Shown: positions 1 to 12,691, counted from the first letter of the stretch. The stretch: DNA of 64,000 bases from Lethocerus indicus (GCA_019843655.1 JACDQD010000004.1:31755872-31819871); one strand, 5' to 3'. Notes: generated from the letters alone by a model not told the origin. Translations and numbers: made by a program.

Positions 1-198
1 GGAATATTTTAGAATAAATTACTGATTTGAACAGGTCTATCATGAGGTGTGTTTTCTGACTGCTACAGGTCCGACCTGTTTTCTGTCTCAGGGTGGGTGT
101 GAAGGAGGGAAATTTGCTCAAAAAATCGGCGCCCTAATTCAATATAGGGGAGGCGCCCGGAACTCCTGGGCCTGGAAATTCGATTTTGGACAAAGTAA

Positions 199-200
<2 letters not shown>

Positions 201-231
<31 letters not shown>

Positions 232-241
232 CGTGTGTGTG
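201..241. repeat. (GT)n microsatellite
   Basis: An uninterrupted GT tract (201-228) is followed by a short break and a second GT run (232-241). It is simple-sequence DNA. Open frames crossing it on either strand are produced by the repeat and are not genes. Confidence 0.95.
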
Positions 242-2592
242 TACCACGAACCACGGCTAAGTGGTACCCGTCTTCCTCGTGCCGTCCGCGACATGAATTT
301 CAGCAATTCGCAACCAGAATGGACAATTCTCGACGGTATTATATAAATTCGAAAATCATTTAAGGGAATTTAGTGTTTGTTCAAAGTACACATTTCTACT
401 CCTGTTTGGGTTTGTGCCTTTTTTTGGTATTCGTATCTCGTTTTTTTCCCGACTAAGCATCGATCTTTCGTAGTTAAAAGACCGACTTTCCTATTTTTCT
501 ACGGCGAAGGACCACACCAACGAGAGGAGACAGAAGATCGAGTAAAACTACGAACATAAAATGCTCCTACATAATTTTTATATTTATTCGACAATAAGAC
601 GAATCGACTCGAACATGAAACTTGTATCACTCGTCCAGTCAACTGAACTGTAAATACGAAGGGGTTTATTAATATAAATGAAACGGACCTCGGATGTGGG
701 CAATGTGCGAGTTTATCCCTCACTATAAATTTAGTGGCGTTGTATCGCATTTATGAGAGTGGACTTTGGGCCCATCGCGCCCGAGAGCAAATTATTAAAA
801 GAGGAAAGGGAGATATTAAGGACAATTTTTCGAGCTTAATGAACCAATTTTAAAGCCGGGGAACTTTTAGGGTTGATGAGCCAAAGAGGCAATATACAGT
901 GGACTAGATAGGCCCTTCATTTATTTCCATTTATAGCGTAAATAGAACCGGGGAACCTATTTTAATTTTAATTTTTTGTAGTACTCTGTGCAATTAATTT
1001 GAAACGTTTTGCCTAAGAGTTGAATAATAACGTAGCTCTTCATTAATATACATGAATTATACTAACGTAAATAAATGCCGGAGATACACCACTAATTTAT
1101 GCTAGTATATCGCCATTAAGTTCGTGTAAGTCATAGATAAGGCAGCGGTGATCTAAACTATTATCATGGAAATTGTGTTTAAGACTATAGACTGTGAGAT
1201 AGGGCAGCGGTATTAGTTCACTGATATAGTAACGAATTAATTATCCGCTACTGACGTTGGAAAACGTTGTTTTTTAAACAATGAAGATGTTAATGATCAC
1301 AATATCATTTTTATTTTGTGCATGAATTCTTATTTTGTGTGTGGAAATAACTGTATTATAATCAAATACCGCGAAAAGGGTATATAAAATACGCTCTGTT
1401 TCGTTGTTTTCGTACGGAATTTAGTTCGGAAATACTTCGTATTTTCTATTATTAGGGTAAATTAAACGTGCTTTGATCGAGCCTGCACATTTGGTGTAAA
1501 TCAACAAACGAATTTAAAGTAATGTCGCTGCGGCCGATTTAGACCGACACCAAAGCCGCTGGATTCTATTACAACGATTTATTCAAATCACTATTCACCC
1601 AACTGACTGCACAAATATCGATTTTGCGGTTGATGAGATATCGACATTAAAGTAAAGTAATTTCTAGTACAAATTATGTTCAATTGGTACGATCAATAAC
1701 TGCGGTTGTGCGACAGATTTCGGGGTTCTGAAGTATTCTGAAAAAAATACCTTTGGTACCTGAAGTGCCTGAACCGAGCCAATTACGGGTGGACATTTCT
1801 TTTCTCCAATATTTGATTTAAAGAAATCAATGTAATTGCAATTCGACAAACTGTTCGCCTCTACACGCCCGCCGCGATAATTAATTGATCGTCGAGTACA
1901 CCCCCAAAAGAATAATGAACACAGAATATATCACTCGATTCTGAACAGTCTCACTCACCTTATTTATTTTTGGCAACGTAGACCCGACCACAGTTGAAAC
2001 CATCGATGTTTTTCTCGCAGTTCATCCTCCGGATTTTGTATAAGTCCCATCGATAATGCCGCGTTTTCCTATATTTGAGAGTTCATTGAGGAGAATTAAC
2101 GGAATTACGGTTCTGTATATATCAGGGCCCCGTATCAACGCCATGTCTGACAGTGACTGGTGGATGAGCGGGAGGCGGCTCAGTATTTTGGCACGCTGGG
2201 CGTCGTCCCCATTAAAACGCCCGGACGCCCCGACGATGGAATATAATTAACCCGACCCGATTCCGGATTTGGCACTACACGAGGGAATCCGCGGCCCCCC
2301 TCCCACGCAACCATAAAAAAAATTCCATCTATGTCCCCGGAATATTAACTATCGGCAATTACGGGTTCAGATGCCGCCATAAAATCTACGCCGGAAATTA
2401 GAGCAGATCTTAAGATAACGTCGTTCTTCCGATACTCCATCTCCAGTCGCAGACTTGGTATTCAGAACCCTCGTGGACTCCCCGATAATTATCTTAAACG
2501 AGTTTAGAAAAACTTTGGACAATTCAATTAGATCAGTGTTTCTAACTAAACTAAATAATAGCATATCCACTATCTATAATACTATTTTATTG
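242..2592. other. Anonymous AT-rich stretch without a supported gene
   Basis: No frame longer than about 83 codons is present and none resembles a known family. Two things stand out. A good TATA-like sequence (TATATAAAA) lies at 1381-1389. It is followed about 100 bases later by a CACATTTGGTG sequence and a short open stretch, which might be the end of an LTR. A short motif (GATA-GGCAGCGGT type) also occurs twice, near 1136 and 1198. None of this is enough to name an element. Confidence 0.6.
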
Positions 2593-3084
2593 TAAACTAA
2601 AGAGATTATCGTAGGTTTCGTGTGTTTCTGTCTCATCTCGCTGGTTCGGTCATTTGCTAGACCGATTTCGGCCGCTCGCCATCTTCAGTAGCGGTGTTAG
2701 TCACTGTTGGATGTTTTTTGGGGATCCTCACTGCACTGCCACTGTCACTTGTACTGTGGTGGTTGTCTGTTTAATCGGATTGTTATTGTGTTTTGGGGGG
2801 ATTTTGTTTGTCTCGCTTGAGTTGGGAGGTATTCTGTTAATCCGGTCAATTTTTTTGTCGGATTATCGGTCAAATATATATTCGATCACACGACTGGTCA
2901 CAACTATTAGGTTCCGACTTCCGAATATACTGAAGATGACTTCCGCTACTGAAGATGGCGAGCAGCCGAAATCGGTCTGGCAAAAGACCGAACCGGCGAG
3001 GGGAGACAGAGAAACACACGAAATCCACGGTATTCCAACCCCTCGCAGACCACAAAATCAGGTATTCTAAACTAAAGAGATTAT
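2593..3084 (+). mobile_element. Foldback repeat, copy A (near full length, with flanking direct repeats)
   Basis: The element body is about 2610-3067. A left arm (2610-2694) and a right arm (2943-3030) are inverted copies of each other, roughly 85 percent identical by eye. They surround a middle that includes a run ending near CACTTGTACTG. The right arm is followed by a unique tail (3031-3067) absent from the left end, so the structure is asymmetric. An exact 17-bp direct repeat, TAAACTAAAGAGATTAT, flanks it (2593-2609 and 3068-3084). The first five bases may belong to the element end, leaving a target duplication of about 12 bp. No open frame of note is carried, so this is a non-autonomous element. 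Such long duplications suggest target-primed or related integration rather than a typical MITE. Class is unknown. Confidence 0.8.
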
Positions 3085-3631
3085 ATTACCGAATCACATT
3101 TCAGAATGAATTCACCTTTGTTCTGCTTCACAGCGGATTGTTTTGAGTGAGAGTGTTGATAATTAACGTAATCGAATGCAGTTAATATATTACAATGGCG
3201 TGTAAATATCATTGATTCCGTTTAAACCAAATTAACTTTAGGGTTTATTCCTGGACGGTATGTAATTTATTGGCTTTGATTTCCGAAGCAGCAGCGTACA
3301 TTATATTAAAATGAAGTATCGAAATCAGTAACGGTCCCTCGGACGATTGCAGTATTTTATCGCTGGTCCGCATATTTATTACAGTCACGCGATCACGAAC
3401 CCCCTCAAGCGCAACATTTTATTATCCCTAAACATTGTTACGCGAACGACGAAACAATTACAATAATTACAGTAATTTGGCAAACTTCTCATGCCGTCCG
3501 ATCAACAGGCAACTACAGGTCCGTGCAAAATATACGACACTTGAGGCACCAACGTAATCGGTTTTGGTTGACTTTTCCGACACGCTGTAATTCCAATTTT
3601 TCAGCGTGGCTTTTCAGCGCCCTCACAACAC

Positions 3632-3878
3632 AAAAAAATTGTAGGTTCATGATGTTTCTGTCTCGTCTCGCCGGTTTGGTCTTTTGCAAGGCCGGTTTCG
3701 GCTGCTCGCCATCTTCAGTAGCGGTCTTAGTCACTTTGGATGTTTTTCGGGCATCCTCACTGCACTGTCACTGTCACTTGTACTGTTGTAGGTTCTGACT
3801 TCCAAATATACGAATAAACCTACGGTATTCCAACTCCTCGCAGACCGCAAAACAGGTATGTTAAACTAGAAAAAAATT
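3632..3878 (+). mobile_element. Foldback repeat, copy B (right arm mostly deleted)
   Basis: The element body is about 3641-3866. It carries the same left arm as copy A (GTAGGTTC..., the CTGTCTC run, the AGACCGG-like core and GCCATCTTCAGTAGCGG). The GGCATCCTCACTGCACTG run follows, and then the asymmetric tail ending ACAGGTATGTTAAAC. The right arm is reduced to a few bases. A 9-bp flanking direct repeat AAAAAAATT is visible (3632-3640 and 3870-3878), though it is low complexity. Confidence 0.75.
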
Positions 3879-4078
3879 TGAATTTGATTCTTCTTTTGAA
3901 TATTTTTATGATCACACTCCGAACAGAAATTTGAGGCGTATGCAGCTTATTATTTTGAAAAAAAATCGAATTAATAATAATTTATCATTCAGAGTTCGTA
4001 AGAATTCTCTCGTGACAATTCTGTGTATTTAATGATCACGTTTACCCTATATAGTAAGGTACTTAATTTACCATAGAT

Positions 4079-4128
4079 TTAGTTTGTTTCTGTCTCATCT
4101 GGCAGACTACAAAACAGGTATTCTAAAC
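4079..4128 (+). mobile_element. Foldback repeat, copy C (about 50-bp remnant of both ends)
   Basis: Only the extreme left end (GTTTCTGTCTCATCT) and the tail (GCAGACTACAAAACAGGTAT) of the foldback family remain, joined directly. The whole interior is missing, as if deleted between the arms. Flanking duplications are not clear. Confidence 0.6.
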
Positions 4129-4129
4129 T

Positions 4130-5650
4130 AGTATTTAATTTATGTATCATATAATTTAGTATATCTAATGCAATATGTAAATGTATGCGTGTTAAGGAAA
4201 AACTCATGAGCACCGCTGAAGGAAACGGTTTTATTTGATACCTGCAAAAAAGATATAAGAAGTATTATTTCATTTATTACGAGATATATAGCAGCACGGG
4301 GCCACACTATTGCCATGGAGCGGCTGCGATAAAAATACCTTCAAAGCATATTTTACATCAGTCCCGATTTAATCGAGAAGGAAAAACCGAGAGCCTCTAA
4401 TCATGCAATGACTGCGCAGTTTATAGCACTTCGTACTCTGAATGTAAAGTCTTAAATATGTCGCGTTTTCTTCGAAATACGGGTCACACTGAAACGCGAT
4501 ACGAAACATGTGGATGGAATAAATCACCCGGTTACACTTTTCCCTGCTTCAATTTCATGACATTCTACACTGGCATTGCCTGACAATTATTGGGATTAAA
4601 GTTAACTAACTGTAATTAAAATTAATGACACCCCCTAGATATATTTCGTGACATCAGCTATGACTAATTGAAGTTATGTCATCACTCTTTCAATTTTCTT
4701 CTTAGTTTTTGTCTAAGTCAGAATCGCGTATTCCGCTGGCCCGAATTGTACTGAAGTTGCTGGCCAGTTTAGAGACCGGATTAACAGCGACCACTGCTTA
4801 CTTGCGAGCAGAACAGTATATTTGTTGGAAACATAAATTAATTCAGTAGCTTATGCCGGCTCGTAACAAATCCCTCTGAATAATTTAGTCCTCAGTTCCG
4901 ACACCTTCCCAAGGACTAAGCGGCGTAATTCCAATAAACGCTAGTAGGTCAAGGGTAAGGAACAATTTGTACACGGACTTACATAAATTCAATTGCAAAA
5001 AGCTAGAAATGAACTGTATAGTCCTGCATATTTTTATATGAAAAATTGCGACATTTTAAATATTGGACATGAAATTAAATTTTCCTTCGACTTTTGTTTG
5101 GTTTTCACTCGGAAGTGCTCAGGGTGAAGTCAACCTCCGCTTATCAGCTTCCTCTAATTAGCTTGACGTGAGTGAAGATGTATATTTATTATTTATGTTT
5201 TTTTTTCTTCCTGCTCGAACGCATAAATCTGACTGTTGGGGCGTATTATCGGCGGGCCCGATGCAGATTTATACGCGCTATAATTCTTCGACCCGTTCGC
5301 GGCCTGCGCCTACCAAACCGACACGATTCAAATATTTAATCCGAAATCCTATTTGCGACGGGAAAAGCCCCCTCCCCCCCGACCCGGGCATGATTTCCGA
5401 CCGGATAATTTATCGGTACTCTTAAAATTTGCCGCCTCGAAATATTATTTCTTTCTGCCCACAAAGAAGCCAACCAATTATGGAACTTTTGACGCGTATT
5501 GAAACTGCGGAACATCTCTGGGCCGGTGGCGTCTTAACCGTCGTCGGGATGAACGGGTAACAGAGGAAAGAAAGGATTCAACGAGAGAATTAGGGGGTGA
5601 AATGGGAATAATGTTTTAGGAACCGGGATTTTTTTTACAATCCATCAAAT
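4130..5650. other. Anonymous stretch, nothing recognised
   Basis: AT-rich DNA with a single 85-codon open frame (5168-5425) that has no recognisable motif and no similarity I know. Nothing else was identified. Confidence 0.6.
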
Positions 5651-5654
5651 GGGG

Positions 5655-5803
5655 AGTAGTAAGGTTCGAAGGACTTTAGATTGAAATCCCTGGATGCAAG
5701 CAATGTCGGATATCTCGGTGGATAGTTCTATGCAGTAGGATCCACTTCGGTTTCAATGAGGCTTTGTAGATTTTTTTGTCAATTTCGATATCCGCTATAG
5801 TCC
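5655..5803 (-). mobile_element. Decayed Jockey-clade LINE reverse-transcriptase fragment
   Basis: Read on the minus strand this matches the same stretch as the better preserved Jockey tails in this window. It has the ATCGAAATTGAC...AAAGCC segment, then the CACCGAGATATCCGACAT...GCATCCAGGGATT segment, then AAAGTCCTTCGAACC. The frame is broken. It is a short, old fragment with no 3' tail attached. Confidence 0.7.
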
Positions 5804-5809
5804 GCTTAA

Positions 5810-8300
5810 CAGACCTAATTTACGGTTTAAGATCGAATCTTTTGAGTCGTGTAGGAGCAGACCATAAAATAAAATCAACAGGTAAAATACGACTCAAACA
5901 ATTCGACAGGTGGAACCACGAGAGAAATTGGCCCCGGGCATGCTATTAAGGAAACTATAAAGAGCGGGATAAAAGGGAAATAAGGGACTAAATTGGAAAA
6001 GTGTTTACTCTGCAATACAAAAGCATATTCTGGACGCGTGTGCGTCTCGGTTTTCCGCGATCCCATTTTAAAAACCCGGAATATGAACGGCATATTATCA
6101 TTATTTTGTTAGCGGAGTGAATTATGTCAGAAAAATTGGACGTAAAATCCTAACAGGTAAGGGTAACTCTGTCTCAACTTTGCGAGAAGGTATTTTTTAG
6201 TACATTAAAAGTCTTCATTACCGGTAGTTCCGAATTTAAATGCTCAGGACAAATTTCTGATTACGCTACAAAAAGTCGAGTAAAACGTTGACTAAGGGAA
6301 ATCGGGTGGTTAATGTCCCTAGAGATCCCTAATGAGACGAGAGAGATGTCCTCATTTAACAATCGTGCATTCTATAATTATATATTGATAATTTCGCAGT
6401 GGCAACCCCAATATTCTGAATAACTTAAAGTTAAATTATTAAAGTGATTTTTCCACTGCGGAGTTCGCGGCAAGAGGATCTGCCGTGAATTTTGATAAAA
6501 AATACGATTATCCCGTAACTGTATTTGAACCGGGGATAACTAGATGAATTGGGACGGGCGGAGAACCCTATTAACAATTCGGAACGGGTCCCTTGGAGTT
6601 TTGAACCCCCAACCCCTCAAACAGTTCACCGTTGGCACAAAGCGTCAACAATGAAATTTACAGTGGATCCGTCCGCCTTACCAGCCGAGATGGGAAAGTC
6701 GCATTTCAGTTGTCAACTAAATTTATAATGGCCTCGGATAATGCGAGTCATTTTCAATTCCGATCCGGGCCCAAATGGAACCGTGGCTCCGGTTAATTTG
6801 AAAACGTCGATGATCCCAGCCGGTGTACATTTACGGGCTTTAATATTTTTGTAATAACCGAAGAATATCCTTCGCATATGAGACCTGTAATTTTTTACTT
6901 TCCCACCTCCTTTTTTCGTTCCATTTTTAGACCGGTTTTAGAACTGACTCTTAGCATCCATGATACTGATGTTGGCTTATAAGTAGGCCCGACTGAATAT
7001 TGCAAAAATGTCTGAGTTAGTCGAAAATAAATAACATTACTCACGATTCGAGGCATTTAGAGGCGTAAAACAATAAAGGCGTAAATTTTATTTTTTATTT
7101 AAATTTTTATTTTACGTAAACATCGTAAATCTGTTATACAATATACCAGGAAGGGTTTGGATATAAAAAAAATATTGAAAATTGATACTTACATTTTGAT
7201 CCCAACCCGACGGTATCCCACCTCGGATGGAACAGTTGTCGGTCTCCTGAAACACGAGAAAAATTGTTCATTCAAGACCGGTATATGAAATAATTAAGAT
7301 CGAATTATTTCCCACCTTGAACCTTTTATTCAAATTAAATTGTGACACTATCGTAGTGGCTCCCCACCCCCTTCAAGAAATTGAATGTCCAATTAGCTTT
7401 CGCCTACAATGTTTCACTTGGAATCTGACACATAACGGTATGCGCAATGTCCGTATTGGGTATGTGTGTTGGCACGGGCCCGCGTCAATTGATAATTTGC
7501 CAGGACGATAATTGAATTAATGACTGTGACGGACGTAAGCCGAACTGGATCGGCCTTGCCGGCCTGCGGGCCGACTATTTACTCGATAGATCGTGTACAG
7601 TCGCTAAATTCGTAGATTACGGCCTATCCCGTACAATATGATTTATTCAATTTTCCATATTTATGATGATAGGAACAAGTACAGCAAGTACGCCTACAAA
7701 GTAAATACGAACCGATGTCAAGGTATATGTTATTAAGTTGTATATTGAGATATGCTTAAAATATATTTAAATAGAATATATTTTATTGATACTTAACCAC
7801 ATCGAATGCATGCGCATTCAGTGACATGATACTGGTGGAAGTTGAAATCGAATTTTCTTTGGTATTACTGCTTTACTCGGTAAGGACGTAAAAATCAGGC
7901 GCACCTAAGTTGAGTTATGAGACTGAATGTGCATTAATTATAGCATTAATCTCATCATTAGCCTACAGAAAAACATGTCAAATACAGTAGTTGCTTTTAT
8001 TAAGGAAAGAGTTGGAGGAAACTCGAGTGGATTTGATTTATTTTCTAGTAGTATAGTGATCGAAATTGATATAGTACGAAGGATTGTATGAATATAAATT
8101 AATTAAAGCTCTGTCAAATTATCGCCGTCATGTATTTTTTTACCTCTGTAAGTCGCAAATCACAATTTCCATCCCGCTTACAAAAGGACCGAATACAATT
8201 TCCACCCCCGACCACTTCTTTTTTCAAGTGATCCTTTTACAGGACATACATAAAATAGGGTCGCAAGAAAAAGAGTGGGAAGAGGCAAAAAGTGGCGGTA
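5810..8300. other. Anonymous stretch, nothing recognised
   Basis: Only short, unconvincing open frames are present (the longest about 72 codons at 5875-6093, minus strand). No repeat boundaries, RNA genes or transposase motifs were recognised. Confidence 0.55.
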
Positions 8301-8305
8301 GGTTA

Positions 8306-8340
8306 AGGAGGAGGAGGAGGAGGAGGAGGAGGAGGAGGAC
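8306..8340. repeat. (GGA)n purine tract
   Basis: A pure GGA trinucleotide run lies inside a longer purine-rich stretch (about 8270-8400). A 185-codon open frame that spans it (8084-8641) encodes a polyarginine run and owes its length to the repeat. I do not treat that frame as a gene. Confidence 0.9.
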
Positions 8341-8344
8341 CGCT

Positions 8345-9215
8345 CCAAACCCGACGGGGGAAGAAAAACAAGCGAAAGGGGGACCGAAGGGGGGTGGGCC
8401 CTTTAAAAAGTGGCCCCTCGCAAATATTTTCAGAATTCAGGAGAGCCTTTGCCCTCCGAGCGTGTGTTCCCGTGTTTATACTGGGGCTGGTGCTTTTGTG
8501 CCGCCCAGTGTCTGTGTCCGCGCCGGTTGTTTATTTTCTGTTACCGCGGAAAAATATTTTTCCTTCCTAAAGCGTATGGGAGCCAATCAGGTAGAAAGAT
8601 GCGGCCGAGGAATTTACATTTCGGGTGTGGGATTTAACTGATTTCCTGGGTGAGTTTTTTCGATTTTTGAGGAGGATTCCCGTTTTTGCTGAACCCCCCC
8701 CCCCGCCGCGGCCTCGTATTGTTCCGGTGGCATTAGCGGCCGTTTAGAAACTTGTGTGTATAACAGAAGTTTATGTATAAGGGCGTTTATTGCTTCAATA
8801 AACTTAAGGCAGTTGTCTTCAAAATCTGGGAGTTCCTAAATTTTTACTTTAGACTCATTCGGAAATTTCTCACACATTTATATACATTTTAACGCCATTC
8901 CGAACGACGTATTTAAGCTAAATATATCCCTCGCGACGTAAAATAAAATATCGAAACAAATTAAATGCGGATAACATAGTAGTGGTCGACAGCTAGGACA
9001 ACAACTAAATACAATAATTGGAGTTAATGTTATTAATAATTAAATTACATTTATCTAATTTTAACATTTTTTAATACAAAATATGATACAATATGATACC
9101 ATTAGATATATTTTTCTAATGGTGGGATGTCGTTCCCCGAAAAAGTTCTAAGGAAAGTTTACAGTTCTAAGAGTTCCGTAAGTAGACAAAGTTTTCAGAC
9201 CACTGATCTATGATA
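8345..9215. other. Anonymous stretch, nothing recognised
   Basis: Contains a C-homopolymer near 8694-8704 and then AT-rich DNA. No gene, RNA or repeat boundary was recognised. Confidence 0.5.
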
Positions 9216-9216
9216 A

Positions 9217-9219
<3 letters not shown>

Positions 9220-9276
<57 letters not shown>
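9220..9276. repeat. (TA)n microsatellite
   Basis: An uninterrupted AT dinucleotide run of about 57 bp, self-complementary and able to form a cruciform. Confidence 0.95.
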
Positions 9277-9279
<3 letters not shown>

Positions 9280-10550
9280 AAACGTATAAAGTGAAACCAA
9301 TTTTTATCTGTGGACCAATCCACTGCGGCACCCTACTGAGCTTATTTAGATTATATTAGGCGCGAATCAGGATCAACCTCGTTCCCAGCAATCAAATCAT
9401 TTAAGTCTCATTTATATCAATAAATATAATTTAGTCTTTACTGGCCTAATAACGCGGCCAATCGGGTCGCGAATAGTGGTCGTTCATCCAATAACCATCG
9501 ATTTCTATGAAACTAAGTCTGAATTTATAAAGGTGTGATTTCTAACGAAAAATTAAATGTTATCGGTATGCGTGGAATAAAATTTTGATTTCTCCTGAAA
9601 TAAATTAAACTGGAGATAGAATACAAAATTATAGCAATAGAAAAACCTCGAGATACTTCGTAGAGCCGCAAGCGTTGTTTTTGTTCTAAGTTCTGTGTAT
9701 GAACAAAAGGATCGTAGTGATACATGAACATATCCAGAAAACATGAAGTAACGAAGGTAGGACGATGCAAAAGTTGAATCAGCACATAATGTGTTGATCA
9801 ATCCAGATTTGCAGTTGATTGAAGTTTTACCCTGATAAAAAAGATTGATTAGCTACGGACAATAAAGTTAAAAAAAATGTGGATTAAATGTGGTCAAACA
9901 GTATTGACACGTGAATATAACAATACGCCCGAGTGCCATTAAATTTGTATTGGTTATAAAATTTGCATTCACTGATCGAAAAAAAAACACGTGGATTTGA
10001 AAAGCAAGGCTGGGCCGCAAGGCGGGCGTTGAAAAAATGGAAGGCGTATCCGATCAAAATGAAGTCACGTAGGAGAGGGGATATAATTTTAAATTGGTTC
10101 CCGGAGGCTGCGAAAACACGTTGAGCGCGTTGAGCTCAAAAATCGCCGGAACAATAAACCCCGAACGGGCCATTTCTGCGGGTCTCATTGGAATCTCTTC
10201 CAATTACGTACAGGCCGCTCCAATTTATTGGAGGATCGGCAGAGCCCACCATATCGAACACGCCGAATTTCCTATCCGGATCCGGCCGGAATAAAATAGT
10301 TTGTTGTTTTTTCTGAAATTGGAAATCATAGTTCTTTTTTTAGCGCATCGGATATTTCGGAATTGCTTGAATGGTTAAAATTCAATAAAGTTTCTCGATA
10401 ACTGGCAAAATGCCTGGGTTGAATTTAGTGGGTGTTAAATGGGACAGAGGGAAAAGAGTGGAATATTTAGAAAATTGACACATTTACTGTAACGTGTGAT
10501 ACGAAAACGAAGGGACATCAGGAACGAATTCGATAGTATTTTTTCACTGA
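9280..10550. other. Anonymous stretch with a possible LINE tail
   Basis: A short segment ending ACAATAAAGTTAAAAAAAA (about 9860-9878), preceded by GCAGTTGATTG, resembles the 3' end of the Jockey copy at 12.7-13.2 kb. The match is too short to be sure. Overlapping minus-strand open frames at 9525-9801 have no recognisable family. Nothing else was identified. Confidence 0.4.
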
Positions 10551-10555
10551 GTCTC

Positions 10556-10880
10556 TTATTACGAGCTACTTGTGTTTATGTTACATTATTCTGAAATTGG
10601 TTCAAGTGTTGGTTTGTATGCCGCTAGTTTGCCTTCGAGCGAATTATCGATAACCATTTTTCAGTGCCACGTAGTTCACACGCTGCTCGTTATTGCGAGC
10701 TACTCACTATGTTACTTTATATACAATGTTGGTTCAAGTGTCGCCTCGTTTATCGCTGGTTCGTTTCCGAGCGAATTACCGACGATGCCATTTTTCACGG
10801 TCGCGTAGTTCGTGCTCCCTATTGCTAGCTACTTTGGTCGATGTCGCTTTATTTTCCCTCCGTTGTCTGTAAACTGAAGG
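10556..10880. repeat. Diverged tandem duplication, about 132-bp unit
   Basis: Two adjacent units (10556-10689 and 10690-10819) share the same landmarks in the same order: TTATTNCGAGCTACT, TTGGTTCAAGTGT, GAGCGAATTA, CCATTTTTCA and CGTAGTTC. A third partial unit starts at 10820 (TATTGCTAGCTACT) and fades within about 20 bp. The units are roughly 75 percent alike, so the duplication is old. A 78-codon open frame crossing it is incidental. Confidence 0.8.
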
Positions 10881-10924
10881 ATGAGCTCAAACATAAGAAG
10901 ATTATATCTTATTTGGCAAAGTTT

Positions 10925-11318
10925 CAAGTAGGGTCTTGGGCGGCGGCCGGGGCTGCGGGGCGGTTCTCTCGGCTGAGCGGTCCCCTGCTCAAAGGGTACA
11001 GTGTGGGTTCCCCGTAGCGCACCACTGCCTCCCTAATCGGCCGTGCCTTCATCCGACATTGTCCTCTCGAGGAGGTGCCGCCGAGAAAATGAACGCGGAC
11101 CCGCTCAGTTTGTGTTCCCGTCATCAGTCCCGCTTCTTGGAATATGGAAACCCGCTCTCAGGGCACTAACCACTGCCCTTTTAGACCCCCAAGGAACTGC
11201 TCGGACGTGCATAAATACCGGAGAAATTGGAATTTAATCATCCGTGTAACTCGTCAGAGTATTTTCTCCGTCGGTCTCCGGTCCGGATGCTTTCCGCTCG
11301 ATGGGATACTCCGCACTA
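10925..11318. other. GC-rich, CpG-rich island
   Basis: This block is clearly richer in GC and CpG than its surroundings. Several overlapping short open frames on both strands are the usual by-product of high GC. A TATA-like CATAAATA lies at 11210-11217, and a donor-like AAAAGGTGTAAGT lies at the right edge (about 11320). It could be a promoter or first-exon region, but no coding motif supports that. Confidence 0.4.
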
Positions 11319-11319
11319 A

Positions 11320-12685
11320 AAGGTGTAAGTAAATAATTCCTGAGAGAATAAAGAATTTTTTCTCCAAAGGGGAATGGTTTAAGATTTCATCAACTATTAA
11401 TTCCTGTAGACTTCTGTATTCACTTATATAGATAAATTTGTTGCATTAAAAAAAACAATGTTCCACGTCAGTTTTTATGCGCCTGAAAAAATTAATTACG
11501 ATCCGAAATTGCGGCTATATATGCCGAATATTTTTTTTATTATTAATTAAAACGGTTCATTCGATAATCCTCGGCGAATTTCCGGGAATGACGGTTATTA
11601 ATTGCAATTAGGCGAGCATTACGCATTAAACAATCCGCCGCTGGCTAATTGGTGTACAAAAACAATTGATTTTAATTAGATATCGGCCAGTATAAAGGAA
11701 AATAACTCTGTCCTACCGTCCATTGTAAACCAAAGTAAAACTGCAGTGACAGTTCAGACAAGGTGTTCCATAAGCTACCGAAATGCTTAATTTACTAAAG
11801 GAAATCTAATGACGATTACGATGATGATGAAAATTACTCATGATACAAATTTTGAATGATATTTTATGCAGAACTTTGCAATAATAAATTAGCAGAGAAT
11901 TTGCTTAGCAGGAAGGCCTTTTTCTTGGCAAACAGAGAAATGCTGATCAGTTTTGACGCATGTTGACCACACCTTGAGTTCACTTTAAAGACGCGTTCAA
12001 TTTGTTTATAAATTTTTTTAAGCTCTCTTTTTATAGCTTTTTTTAAAGCACTGCAATCTTCAAATCACCGCATAATTATTTCCGCTTCGAATGGATTCAA
12101 ATCCAACGTTTCAAACTAATAAAGGGGAAGTTGGAGAAATTGCGTTCGCTCACCGAGAGGCCGAGAGGGGCCTCAGTCTCATATAGGGGGCAATAAGGAG
12201 GGAGACTCGACCTCCAAAAGAAGCCCCTTAAATTTTTACAGAAGAGCGACTGTACGCCGCGTATTATTTTTCAAAGCCGGCCAGATCCACGAATTTGTCC
12301 CTCGAATCGGCTTAAAATCAGGTGCACATTACGTGCCGGCAACAGGAACTAATTTAACAAGAATGCAGTTGTTTAATTATAAGAAAAAAATAAGGAAATG
12401 CACAATAACATCGTTACACGGCACATATCTAACGATTAATAGGGATATATTATTAGTAATGACCGTTGTGTAAAAAAAAGTACACAATCAATCCGAATAA
12501 ATCTTTCTTATTTCAGCAAAAGGGTAAACCCTTATAACGCATATATTACAAGGAGCCAGTCCGGTCGCGGAACTGAATGAAATATTTATTAGTTGGTAGA
12601 TTGAAAATCCGTGTCGAAATTTGATAATACGCGGAAATCTGTCTGTCACTGATTTCAATATTTTACAGGTACAAAGTAGGTCTAC
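11320..12685. other. Anonymous stretch, nothing recognised
   Basis: AT-rich DNA with no supported open frame, RNA gene or repeat boundary. Confidence 0.5.
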
Positions 12686-12691
12686 AAACGA

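Noticed and set aside
8084..8641. 185-codon frame, the longest in the window
   Set aside because: It crosses the (GGA)n tract, encodes a polyarginine run and unrelated flanks, and has no recognisable motif or splice context.
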